From contig NC_044930.1 of NCBI RefSeq assembly GCF_003576645.1, positions 15,466,776-15,530,775 on the forward strand: a stretch of DNA of 64,000 nucleotides, read 5' to 3'. The notes below the pieces were generated by a model, which worked only from the letters and a program-made list of their open reading frames with translations, ran no database searches and had not been told where the DNA came from. The translations under genes were made by a program, and so were the position numbers. This DNA is from Ipomoea triloba. Its lineage: Eukaryota; Streptophyta; Magnoliopsida; Solanales; Convolvulaceae. Shown here piece by piece: positions 45,196 through 56,402 of this stretch (the first letter of the stretch is position 1; each line of letters opens with the position of its first letter).

Positions 45196-45831
45196 AGTAT
45201 GGTGAGTCTTATAGAATAAGATTTGCCTTGGACAATTAGGGGTTAAATCAGATAAAAGTTCGGAAGAATATAATTTAATTCGGGAAAATTTCGATATCAA
45301 AATTATTCTAAAAATAATCCCGTCATTAACCACTCAAATCGGACAATTTTCTGGTATCTCGCGAAATACAGTGGTACGAAGGTCCGTAACAAATTCACTC
45401 TTACAGTCCATTTAATTCTCCCTTGAACTAAGTAGAAAGTTCACGCTTAATCGAATCGTGAATAATAATCCATTTCCTAGGGAAATCCGAATTGCATATA
45501 CATCCTTTAAATTTTTTTTTTTTACGGTTCGTCACCGGTACGTAGATCGCAGCTTATTAATAACTAGTCTCACTTATAGAAATCCTTCTGAAGTACCAAG
45601 AAATCATCTCATAAATGTCATAACCTAAAAAATATTTTTCGAACCCTAAACTTATCGGAATAGACGAGGGTTACAGCATCATTCGTAATATGGGTCGCGG
45701 CATCTCTATCGGAATTAAACTCCACATGGTACCTCCGAAAGTAAGGCATTCTCATCTCATCACGGGTATGTAACCCAATTATCAAAGCTAGCTCATCAAC
45801 GGAGTGATTATATCTCTTCCCGAAGAGCACA

Positions 45832-46304
45832 TTGGTATCAGAGCCTGGGTTGAGGTCTAAGTAGGAATCTTAGGGCTTGAACATTTGAGACTCTAGGACT
45901 TGATTAGTAGAAATTAAGGTGATTGTGAACCATAAGATGTGTGAATTCTAGGACTCGCGGTGAGGACGCGTTTTAATTGTTAAATTAATTGTGCTTCGTT
46001 TTGGATTTGCTTAAGAGCCTACTTTAAACTAAGAATGAGAAGGTAGATGTCTATTGATGCGAAATGATGGGTAGCATCGTGTGCGTCTAGACAATCGGAA
46101 GATTGGGCAACTCGTTGAAGAAGATTAATCTACTCGCGGCTTGAAGTCATCGGTAGCAGTCTACGTTCCCCGAGATTGGCGTCTTCGCGCATGTAACATC
46201 GTCTACAAGATCCTCGCTAACCTCAAGACTTGAAGAATAAATCTCGTGCAGCTAAAGTTCGATGCAATACGAAGGAAGCGATTGGAGCCCGAAGACTGAA
46301 GACT
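45832..46304 (+). other. Orphan retrotransposon leader (PBS) and unplaced sequence
   Basis: TTGGTATCAGAGCC at 45832 and the following 150 or so bases match the Tekay leader after its PBS (TGAGGTCTAAGTAGGAATC, GACTCTAGGACTTGATTAG), but no LTR precedes it. From about 46020 to 46304 the sequence is unrelated and non-coding. Confidence 0.65.
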
Positions 46305-46732
46305 TGAGAGGGCCGACATATACCTAGTCACCTATGAGTTTCTTGCTTCCTTGAACATAAAGAAAGAGCCAAACAATGCCAAGAAATTCATTTCTTATAT
46401 GCTTTTTGGGAAGAGATATAATCACTCCGTTGATGAGCTAGCTTTGATACTTGGGTTACATACCCGTGATGAGATGAGCATGCCTTACTTCCGGAGGTAC
46501 CATGTGGAGTTTGATTCCCGTATAACTCTAGAACTTGAAGGCAAGAAAGATCCGAATGAATCATCTCAAGGCAATCCGACTTAATTTAGCAATCAACTTG
46601 TCGGTAAGGAAAACAAATTTGAACAAGGCTTACCGACAAGATTTGTTTTACATGTGGAGTATGGAGAAGGAAGCGGATGTCAACATTGGAGTCCAAGTGA
46701 AGAAGTGGCTTTGAGAATGATTGAGGAGCTCA
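46305..46732 (+). pseudogene. ORF1-like fragment on plus strand
   Basis: Frame 46351-46584 covers NIKKEPNNAKKF to RRYHVEFDS; a deletion then removes the DAATHITNDAEY codons, and a shifted frame gives the helical and LFYMWSMEKE blocks to about 46712. It ends by jumping to the coiled-coil tail (GAATGATTGAGGAGCTCAA) and abuts pararetrovirus sequence. Confidence 0.7.
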
Positions 46733-47434
46733 ATTCATGAAGAAGCACTGTAAGCCCCTCTAGACCATAGAAGAATTCTTCATTGAACTTCCATTTAAAG
46801 AAGGAAAGGTGATAAATCTTACCAAAGGCAGTCACTCAGGAATGAATCCACACATAAATCGAAGAAACAATGATTTGAGATGGGATCTTTAAATCATAAA
46901 ACTTGTTTGCCAAATCGATTAAACGAGTGAACAATTTCTCCCATTCCTGTTTTACCATAACCAAGGAAAACTAGCTCTGCCTCATCATCATCCGGGTCAT
47001 AGTCATTAATTTCTTGGACATGCTCTTCTTGTCTCTCTCTGGCCTCTTCTACTATGTGAATGGATGGTAGAAATTATGTCTTCTTTAGATGGGCATGGTT
47101 GAATGAGATTCCAACTGTACCATCCTTTCTCCTGTTGATGGTAGCTTCATTGGATTCAATCGGCCTTCTGTTCTGATGTAACTTCTCATAGTTGGATATC
47201 CAGGTATCAGGGATAACCTGGATCAATTCCTCTCTGGTGCATTTCCTGGGAACTTTTGTGCAGGTAAAATTCCTTTGTTCGTCAGTGACTAGAATGAGGG
47301 TCTCTTTACCTCCTGGTATATTCATATCGAAAGCATGGTCTTGCAGTCGATAAGACATCTGGTAATGGATGGTGGCTTCAATGGCGTTATCCTCAGCATG
47401 TTTGGCTCCAACAATATGACTTGGATTTTAAACA
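46733..47434 (-). pseudogene. Endogenous pararetrovirus movement-protein fragment
   Basis: Minus-strand frame 47358-47074 encodes the C-terminal half of a caulimovirid movement protein, close to the longer copy at 56620-57267. The viral family uses this protein for cell-to-cell passage. Here the sequence is cut at 47434 by the LTR of Tekay copy 2, so only the later half remains. 46733-47073 continues downstream of it with stops. An old, non-functional copy. Confidence 0.75.
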
Positions 47435-49067
47435 TGTGATACCCCAAATTTAATTCATGCATTGAAACCCGGTAATTATTTCTACCGTGTAATTAATTTA
47501 ATTTAATTGGGCTCCGTTCCTTTAATAAAGATATATTTCCCTATCGTGGGTTATTTATTTAATCAAATGCCCAATTCCTTGATTTAATTTTTATAAGGGA
47601 TGTTCTTTATTGTACCTTTTTATTCCTTATAAGTAAATAAATTATGTAATGGCCCAATCTTTGAAGGATCATGTTTATACTCATTAAATTAATATTGAAT
47701 GTGGATGACCCATTTCTTATAAATAAGCCCATGTCTTATTTTAACACCCTAATATGATACATATATTGTGTATGTAATGGTTTTCCTCCACTCATATAAA
47801 AAGCCTTGTACTAATAATGCCTAGCTCTTTCCTTTTCCTGCAAAACACATTCCCTTCCACTCTTTCATCCCTTAAGAACCCTAAGCATACACTACCCTTC
47901 ATTTCTTCAAGATTTCAAGTCAAGATTGCTCTTTTAGGGACCATAGCACTTGGGTAAGTATTTCTCCTTAGGAAGACTTCATTTCTCATCATGATTTCAT
48001 AGTCTTTTATAAGTTCTCATTATATTCTTTTGGGGATCTTTCTTGGGGAAAAAGGTGATCAAGAAGGAGGTGGTGGCTTGTGAGGTAGTTGGAGATTGCT
48101 TGGTTTGATTAGAGCTTCAAGAGGTAATCATCCATGTCTCACTAAACCTATTTTCACTCATGATCTATGTATATGACTTGGTGTTTGGAATCCTGTGAAT
48201 TTCTTGGGGTTTATAGCCTTTGTTTTGATGATCTGTGAATCTATATTGTGGATTATTGGACTTGTGTTCATTATCATTTGTATCTTGATGAGTATGAATA
48301 ATTCTTGTTATGGATTCCATGTATTATTTGGCTTCTAAGATGTGTAATATGTGCAATCTGGTCATATTTCGTATTCTTGAAATGAGTATCGTGTATTCTG
48401 TTCTGTTTTGGGAATTGGTATGTTGGGGTTACTCTTGCGGTGCATTCTAGCGGTATAATGTGTCCCGCTAGAGTCTTCCGCAAGGTGACGGTGGTGTGTT
48501 GTGGCGGAAGGAGGGGATCCGCTAGGGTGCGCCGTGTCCTTCGTGCGGTGTAGGGTGACGGAACAAGGCATTCCGCCGTGAGGTTCCGTTAGAAGGGGCG
48601 GGCAAGTGTGGCGGTGCAGGGCGTTCCGCGAGTCTGTTCCACTAGTGTATTCTCGGTTCTGTTTCCAATAGCTATTTCGTGATCTGAACTTGTCTTGAAT
48701 ATGTTGTTGGGCATTCCACTTTGGTTATTGAGTATTTATTCATGTCTTTTGTTTCATTATTTTGATTCGTGGAGTTAGTATTGTTGGTTTATTCCTTGGC
48801 TATTGTCTGAGCATATACTGTGTTCGTTTCCTGAGTTGAGAACTATTGGTGGAATAATACTTGGGAGAATGAGTCTGAGGTTGGTATGTGGAGAGTTTGA
48901 GTCTTTTGAGTATCTCTTGGCTTGTTGAGGGTGAACTAACTGTGGGCATCATTTGCCTCTATGGTTGGGCTTTGTTGTAACACCCCGTAATTTCGTTCAA
49001 GCCTTGAGACCGGTAATTATTTCTACCGGATAATTTATTTGATTTAATTGGGCTTAATCTTTCCAAT

Positions 49068-49126
<59 letters not shown>

Positions 49127-52100
49127 CCCGGAATTAATTATTTTATTCTAAGGCCCAATTCTTGATTTAATTCTTGTAAGGGATTTATTTAAATTGGATC
49201 CTTACAATTTCTATAAGTAAGAGCATTTTTATAATGGCCCAATGTATTTATTCTTGAAGGATTAATTTCCTACCAACTAGTAGTATAATAAATAATGTGA
49301 GACCCATTCTTATAAGGGCCCATTATTTCATGTCTTTACCCTAGTATGATACATACATGATATATGTAATGATCTTTCCCTACTAATATAAAAGTCTTGT
49401 ACTTGCAACCCTATCATTCTTTTCCCTTTCCTGCAAATATATTTCATCCTACTCCTTTCACCTCTAAAGAACCCTAAGTAAATCCTACACTTCCTTCTTC
49501 AAGATCCAAGACCAAGATTGTTCTTTTAGGATTGATAAGGCTTGGGTAAGTGTTTATCTTTAGGAATATACCTTGCATCATGTTATTTTCATAATCTTTA
49601 TACAAGTTCTTATGTTGTTCTTTTGGGGATCTTTTTGGGAAAAAGATGATCAAGGTGGAGGTGAAGCTTTGTAAGGAGTTTTGAGGGTTTCTTGGTTGAA
49701 GTATGCTCCAAAGAGGTAACCATCATGTCCACTAAAACCTATTTTACACTCTTAATCTATGATAATATTTGGTGTATTGGAATCCTATGAAATTCTTTGC
49801 TGCTTAGCCTATTTTTGTTGTCTGTGAGTTATCTTGATGGATTTATGAACTTGTGTTCTTGATCCTTTGCATCTTGATGTTTATGAACATTTGTTGGTAT
49901 GGATTCCATGTTTATTTGGCTTCTGGGAGATGTAATCTGGACAATCTGATCTTATTTTTGTATTCTGGAATGAACTTTGCGTATTCTGTCTGATATAGTC
50001 TGGGAGTGGTTGGAGTTGCCCTTGCGGAGTACCCCAGCGGTATAATGTGTCCCGCTGGAGGCTTCTGCAAGTGGACGGCGGTGAGGGGTGGCGGATGGTA
50101 GTCTTCCGCCGGTGTGCTCTGTTTCCTTCTTACGGAAGGGGGTGGCGGAGGGGTGAGTTCCGTTACGGTGTTCCGCCAGTGTAACGATGTTTCAGTTCCA
50201 GAAACTGTTTTGTGATCTTTTGGTCTGGTTGTTTCACCTTTGTTTCTGAATGTTGTTGGGATATTTTGCTGAGCATTTTACCATGATTCTGGAATGTTTA
50301 TTCCTATCTCTTAGTTGGTTGGTTGATTTCTTGGTTATATTCTCTGGGAGTTGGTTGTGTTCATAATCTGAGATGAACACTGTGAGTGGATTGTTCTTGG
50401 GTTGAGCCTGAGGTTGGATATGGAGTGGTGGATCTTTGAGTATCTTTTGGGGTTATTGAGGGTGAACCAATCGTGGGCATTATTTGCCTCTGTGTTTGGG
50501 CATTATTTGCCTCTGTGTTTCGGCATCATTTGCCTCTGTGTTTGGGCATCATTTGCCTCTGTGATTGGGCACCGTTTGCCTCTGTGTTGGGCTTTTGCCT
50601 CTGTGAACTACTTTGGGGTTTGGTGATTGGTATGAGGAATGGTATTTTGGCTGGAAGGTAAGGGTTGGTGCTTATCCTTGGGTTGAGGTCTGTTTGGTTC
50701 CTTACTTGATTCTTGAGTTGTATCGTATCTCGTTGGTCATTGTTTGTTCCTTGGATATATTGCGGTTTGGTTGTTTCTTATGAGTATTCTGTCGAATTCA
50801 TGATTCGGATGATATTCTGTTGCAATTCAGTTGGATATTGGTACTGTTGGAAAGTCCTTGGTTTATATTCATTCAGCGTGTTGTTGTTGAGTATCCGATT
50901 TAAATACTGAACAGTTCGTTGGTGTGTATATTCTATATGGGTGTGTAAACCTATTTACAAACTTACTATATATATATGTTTATCACGGGTGTGAATGGTG
51001 GTTGCTTAGTAGTCTTTTGCTAATGGTTTCTTACATGTTTTCCAGGTATGGATAAGTATAAGCGAGAGCGCGTTAGAGCTTACCGATATGAGGCTGCTTA
51101 GGCTTAGTTTATGATGTTTAGACTTTATGTTTGGGCCTGTGTGCCGATGATGAGATTATATACTCTTGTTTAGATTCTAGTTGTTTTGACAATGTTTTGA
51201 GGATTTATATACTATTTGATTTCAGTTTTGGATAGCCTGTGCATCTAGGCCGTGTTTTTCTTACCTAGATGTGGCATGATACCCCTTAGGTTATAAATCG
51301 CTTCCGCTATGTTGTGTTTGATAGTTGAGATAGGCAGCTTTTATGTTAAAGTTTAGCTATCTCGGCTTGTGAAAAGTTGGGGTGTCACATTTGTGCCTCT
51401 GTGGTAATGGGCATCATTTGCCTCTGTGGTTGGGCTTTGTGCCTCTGTGGTAATGGGCATCATTTGCCTCTGTGGTTGGGCTTTATGCTTCTGTGTACTA
51501 ACTTTGGTTTGGTGGTTGGTATGAGGGATGGTATGGTGGTTTAGAGGTTGTAGTTGGGACTCTATTCTTGGTGTTGTGGCTTGGTTGGTTTCCTTTGTGG
51601 TTATTTGGTTGAGTTTGTATCTCAGTTGATATCTTGTTGTTCCTTGGTATTGCGATTTGGTTGGTTCCTTTGGGATTATTCTGTTGGATTTATGATTCAG
51701 TTGGTATCTTGTTATAGACTTGTTGTCTTATGCATTCGCATTAGATATTGGTTTCATTTGGAAGAGTCTTTGGTTTGTGACTTATTCAACTTGTTGTTGT
51801 TGAGTCTTCTGATTTAAATAAAGAACAGTTCGTTGGTGCGTATATTCTATACGTGTGTGTAAACCTATTTACAAACCATACTATACTATGTATTTTCTCA
51901 CGAGTGTGAGTGGTTGATCGCTTAGCATTCTTTTGCTAATGATTTCCTAAACATTTTTCCAGGTATGGAGTAGTCTGAGCTGAGAGCGCGGTAGAGATAG
52001 ATCTTCTATTTGCTATGCTTAGACTAGTGCTTGTTTTAGACAATTTGGGTCTGTATGCCTTAGTTTATGGTTTCTGTATTGACTATTACAACTGTCTTTA

Positions 52101-52282
52101 TGTTTTGGATTGATATATTATGGATTTAGCCTGTGCATCTAGAGTTGGATTTATTCTAGATGTGGCATGACACCCGTTAAGTAATAGAATGCTTCCACTA
52201 TTGTTGTTTTGTTAGTTCTGAGATTTATAGCTTTTGAATTAAGTTACGCCTTTCTCAGCGTGAAAAAGTTGGGGGTGTCACA
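47435..52282 (+). repeat. 5' LTR of Tekay copy 2, split by a nested LTR
   Basis: Starts TGTGATACCCC and ends GGGGGTGTCACA. Without the nested LTR and one 5-bp duplication it is about 2429 bp, close to the other LTRs of the family, but its sequence is clearly more diverged from them. Confidence 0.8.
48976..51389 (+). mobile_element. Nested solo LTR (2414 bp), Tekay family, duplication TTTGT
   Basis: TGTAACACCCCG ... GGGGTGTCACA with TTTGT on both sides (48971-48975 and 51390-51394). It has the same order of landmarks as the 3' LTR of copy 1, including the TA run and the GGGCATTATTTGCC minisatellite. Formed by recombination between the two LTRs of a once complete element. Confidence 0.92.
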
Positions 52283-52740
52283 GTTGGTATCAGAGCCTGT
52301 GTTGAGGTCTAAGTAGGAATCCTAGGGCTTGAAACTTGAGACTCTAGGACTTGATCAGTAGAAGTTAAGAGAAAACGTGACTCCTAGGATGTGGAGAACT
52401 AGGACTTGCGGTGAGGACTCGTTTTAATTACTTGTATCTTATTTGTACTTGCTTTACTTTGTCTGCTTGTCTTGTTGTTGACGTGTTCTTACTTCTACTT
52501 GCGCGAATTGGGAAGGCCGACCGCAGCGCAACGTATCGTCCGTAACTCGTATACCTTTTTGTAGCAATCATGGTGCCACCTAGGAAGCGGGAAGAAGTCC
52601 CCGGACTAGGGGAGGAATGCTGGAGCGTCTCAAGAAACTAAAGGCAACCGACGCTGAGTCAGTAAGAGTCCCACTGGGCAGCCACTCGAGCAGCAGGGAA
52701 ACAAGCCTTCCTACTCCAAGCAGTAAAGGCAGCCAGAATC
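52283..52740 (+). pseudogene. PBS, leader and gag remnant of Tekay copy 2
   Basis: TTGGTATCAGAGCC right after the LTR, then a 287-bp leader and ATG at 52570 (MVPPRKREEVP) followed by stops. As in copy 1 only about 60 codons of gag separate the start from the protease. Confidence 0.6.
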
Positions 52741-53364
52741 GTGAAAGACTCACCTCAGTTGGGAGAGCTCCTTATTATGGATAAGGCCCAGGCTGAGAGC
52801 TGCGATGTGGTTACCGGCATCTTTCCAGTACTCTCCTTTCCCACCCTGGTTCTATTCGACTCCGGAGCTTCTAATTCTTTTATATCCACCAAGTTGGTCC
52901 GCGAACTGGGTATTCTGCCGAATGCCATGACGAAAATGAATGTCAAAGTCGCGTCCGATGAAGTCAAAGCATGTGAGCACGTCTTCAAAGGGGTGCCCGT
53001 GGAAATTAAAGGAGTGACTTTCCCTAGTGATCTCGTTTAGTTCAATCTAGATGGCATTGGAGTGGTATTGGGCATGGATTGGTTGGGTCGGTACAAGGCC
53101 CAAATCTTGTGCAACGAGTAGAAAGTAATCTTAAGGAGTCTTGGGGGCAAGAGAATATCCTACAAAGAAGTACCTGACAAGCCCAAGATCAGACTAGTCT
53201 CCATGATTAAGATAAGGAAGTACCTGGACAAAGGACATGAAGCCTTCTTGTGTTCAGTTGAAGACCTTAGCGCTCACAAGAGGGAAGCTCAGCAGATTCC
53301 CGTTGTATGTGAGTTCCCAGATGTTTTTCCTGAATAAATCCCGAGACTACCACCTTCCCGAGAA
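52741..53364 (+). pseudogene. Gypsy protease and linker, copy 2
   Basis: Frame with LVLFDSGASNSFIS (aspartic protease DSG) and VVLGMDWLGRYK. Stops in the same frame: TAG 53038-53040 (shared with copy 1), TAG 53119-53121 and TAA 53335-53337. The linker before RT is longer than in copy 1. Confidence 0.75.
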
Positions 53365-54663
53365 GTGGAGTTCACTATCGATATGATGCCTGGAACTACT
53401 CCGATATCCAAGGCTCCGTACCGAATGGCACCAAAGGAAATGCAAGAGTTAAAGGAGCAATTACAGGACCTGCTGAGTAAGGGATATATCCGGTGGAGTG
53501 TGTCACCGTGGGGAGCTCCTGTACTCTTTGTAAGGAAGAAGGATGGCAGTATGCGACTCTGTATCCATTATCGGGAGCTGAACCGAGTAACAGTTAAGAA
53601 CAAGTACCGCCTTCCGCGAATTGATGACCTATGTACCTTCTCTAAGATCGATTTACGATCAGGATATCACCAGTTAAAGGTGGCTGACGCAGACATTCCG
53701 AAGACAGCATTCCGAACCCGCTATGGTCATTATGAGTTCACAGTGATGCCGTTTGGACTGACAAACGCCCCAGCCGCATTCATGGACCTGATGAATCACT
53801 TGTTTCAGCCATACTTGGATGAGTTCGTGATAGTATTCATAGACGACATTTTGGTCTGCTCTCCCAATCCGACTGAGCATAAGAAGCACCTTAGGATCGT
53901 ATTGCAGACTCTAAGGGAAAAGCAGTTATATGCTAAGTTGTCAAAATGCGAGTTCTAGAAGACCAGTGTGGCATTCTTGGGTCACGTAATAGCAGAGGAG
54001 GGAATCTCGGTGGATCCCGCAAAGGTTCAGGCTGTGATGGAGGGAATCTCGGTGGATCCCGCAAAGGTTCAGGCTGTGATGGAGTGGCCGGCGCCGACTT
54101 CTGTGAAGGTTCAGGCTGTGATGGAGTGGCCGGCGCCGACTTCTGTGTCCGAGGTCAGAAGCTTCCTTGGTTTGGCAGGTACTTCTGTGTCCGAGGTCAG
54201 AAGCTTCCTTGGTTTGGCAGGTTACTACAGAAGATTTGTCAGAAGCTTCCTTGGTTTGGCAGGTTACTACAGAAGATTTGTACCGGATTTCTCGAAGATA
54301 GCACAACCCATAACGCAGCTAATGAAAAAGACTACACCATTTACGTGGGACGACAACTGCACTGACGCCTTTCAAAAATTGAAGAAGAGGTTGACTTCCG
54401 CTCCAGTTTTGACTCTATCATCCGGAACTGAGGGATTCGAGGTAGGATGCGTACTGATGCGGAATGGAAGGGTAGTCGCCTATGCCTCCCGACAGCTTAA
54501 GAGTCACGAGGAGAACTACCCCACGCACGATTTGGAGCTGGCTGCAGTAGTTTTTGCCTTGAAGATTTGGAGACATTACCTTTACGGAGTGCAATGCAAG
54601 ATCTATACGGACCACAAGAGCTTAAAGTACATCTTCACACAGAAAGAGTTAAACATGCGACAA
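53365..54663 (+). pseudogene. Gypsy RT and partial RNase H, copy 2, with stepped 42-bp duplications
   Basis: RT blocks: [57 protein letters not shown]. One frame throughout, broken by TAG 53956-53958 (shared with copy 1). About eight residues are missing before TFSKID, and about ten from the start of RNase H (EGFEV runs straight into GCVLM), which removes the first RNase H aspartate. Four consecutive 42-bp duplications at 54001-54281 repeat RT connection segments in frame. RNase H ends at QKELNMRQ, where pararetrovirus sequence starts. Confidence 0.85.
54001..54281. repeat. Staircase of four 42-bp duplications in RT
   Basis: Adjacent perfect pairs at 54001/54043, 54064/54106, 54139/54181 and 54198/54240, each 42 bp. 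Tekay copy 1 has each segment once (7252-7370). Confidence 0.92.
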
Positions 54664-56401
54664 AGGATCCTCATGCAATGGAGTGTGTGGAGACAAACCC
54701 AAAGCAAGAAGGAGAAACTTTACTCGCTTCAGGAAGAACCCTCAAAACACCAGAAGAATTGGATGGAAGCCAAGAAGGAGATACTTCAGGAAGTCTCAAA
54801 ACCAGAAAACACAACCAAAAAAGAGAGAAAACTAAAAGCCTCTCCGGGGCATAACAACAAGACTCTCCCCGATTTGCAATCCCTTCAAGCCCATTTCCAG
54901 TACCAAGCCAATGAAATTGCTTCTATCCGGAGCATGATAGATCAGTTGAGATCCGAAATCAAACCTAAACAGCCTTACCAACCCAATTTGTTTGAAACTC
55001 CCCAAAAATACCCAACTCCCTCTACCTCGACACCATTTTACCAAACCAGTTCCTTAACAGGTTCGTCGTTCCAATCTGGAAACCCCATGTTTCCTCCTAC
55101 AGACTCTTTCATCCTAGAAGAGTACCATAGGAGAAGTAAGCCTAAACAGAAATATCCACAACCCCCACCACAACCAACTTTGCCATTACCCACATCTCAA
55201 GCCCAACTTGATTCTCAAACAAGATTTTTCTCTGCTTGGAAAGTTAGAAATCCATCTCACCCTTTACACCAACAAGTTTTTAGACCTTTCACCATTTCAG
55301 AACAAACTACCACTCCATCCCAGCCAATTATATCCTCAAAACCAGATGATCTTTACCCTCCACCAAATACGACCCAAATGATGCTCCATGAAACAATCAC
55401 AGATAAGGATCTTTTTGATTATGTTATCAAAGGCCCAGACCCACCTGAGGAGGATCTGCCGGTTATGGAAGCCTATACTACTGGAGAAATATCAGAGGAA
55501 TCTGACTGCCAATCTGAAACGGAATCAGAAGGATATACAGTTTTAGGAGAGGAAGAAGAATATTTTTCTATCTCTGACCAGAATTCAGAAAACCCCGCAT
55601 TTATGGCAGATCCGGTAGAATCATCAACTGGTGGATACACAACTCAACAACCTGCTGATCAACCAATGGGTCATACAGAGGAAGAATACTTTGGTGTTGA
55701 AAATGCCACGGAAATGGTGATGCACAAAGGAGTGAATTATCAATTCTTTACAATTGATGATTTACCACCAGAAAAGTGGGGAGAGAAGTTTGCTGAGTTC
55801 CACACATGGATGACTACTAGGAATCTAGTAGAACGAGATACTTTCAAAATCTTGATGGAATTTACAGCAAAAGTGGGGAGAGAAGTTTGCTGAGTTCCAC
55901 ACATGAAGTGCTTGTCCTACAAGAAGGAGCATTTGGAGGAACACTTCAAAAGGATGACAAAAGTTTTCTATTTCTTGGGATTTGACAACAATCTCAAGCA
56001 AGCCTTTGTTTCATCCTTACCACCCATGTTAGCAGATAGTACAGACCAGCTCATCAAGAAGAATCATGAGTCTATAACACATCTTTCAACAGGGCAGATC
56101 AGGCAGGCAATATTCGAAAGTCTTGAGAATATTTGCCAAATCCACAACAAGTTCCAGACTTTAAGGAAGCATGAATCGATTCTTTCCAAAGCATGCCAGA
56201 AGCCAAATCTCACAATAGGATCCTCATGCAATGGAGTGTGTGGAGACAAACCCAGAGCAAGAAGGAGAAACTTTACTCGCTTCAGGAAGAACCCTCAAAA
56301 CACCAGAAGAATTGGATGGAAGCCAAGAAGGAGATACTTCAGGAAGTCTCAGAACCAGAAAGAGAGAAAACTAAAAGCCTCTCCGGGGCATAACAACAAG
56401 A
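54664..56401 (+). pseudogene. Endogenous pararetrovirus capsid-region fragment, with terminal direct repeats
   Basis: Caulimovirid-type polyprotein region. It starts with a Pro/Gln-rich linker with coiled-coil character (about 54870-55400), then acidic residues, then the capsid core ([20 protein letters not shown] near 55740; EEHFKRMTKVFYFLGFDNN near 55940; a GQIRQAIFESLENICQ block near 56095). It ends in an Arg/Lys-rich nucleic-acid-binding tail (56240-56360). The tail sequence (56217-56401) also stands in front of the linker (54664-54866) as a direct repeat of about 185-200 bp. The frame breaks at 55893 at a 37-bp repeat (about 55769 and 55869). No RT of this virus is seen. An old, non-functional copy. 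Confidence 0.75.
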
Positions 56402-56402
56402 N
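56402..56402. other. Single N joining capsid (plus) to movement protein (minus)
   Basis: A lone N separates plus-strand capsid sequence from minus-strand movement-protein sequence. In this virus family both are read in the same direction, so the join is a rearrangement or an assembly join. Confidence 0.8.

Larger units (their letters stand above)
41232..45675 (-). mobile_element. Solo-LTR-like insertion, 5-bp duplication GCATC
   Basis: Termini TGTAACACCCCGG (left) and GGGTTACA (right), flanked by GCATC at 41227-41231 and 45676-45680. Read on the minus strand it ends GGGGTGTTACA, close to the GGGGTGTCACA end of the Tekay LTRs. No PBS, polypurine tract or pol was found inside, hence a solo LTR rather than a full element. 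The apparent 4444 bp is inflated by a probable assembly duplication (362 bp) and a four-copy 288-bp tandem repeat. Confidence 0.65.
40641..45831 (-). pseudogene. ORF1-like copy m8, split by a 4.4 kb LTR insertion
   Basis: 40641-41231 holds the C-terminal half (frame 41207-40815). At 41231 it is interrupted, and 45676-45830 resumes the same gene toward its N terminus (RYNHSVDELALIIGLHTRDEM, THITNDA). GCATC flanks both sides of the insertion. The copy ends at 45831, where a retrotransposon leader starting with the PBS abuts it. Confidence 0.75.
47435..54663 (+). mobile_element. Tekay/Del-like chromovirus, copy 2, gag-deficient and 3'-truncated
   Basis: 5' LTR 47435-52282 (interrupted by a nested solo LTR), PBS at 52283, gag remnant, protease, RT and part of RNase H. 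It ends inside RNase H at about 54663, where pararetrovirus sequence begins in the same frame. It was inserted into the movement-protein fragment. Same family as copy 1. Confidence 0.85.
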
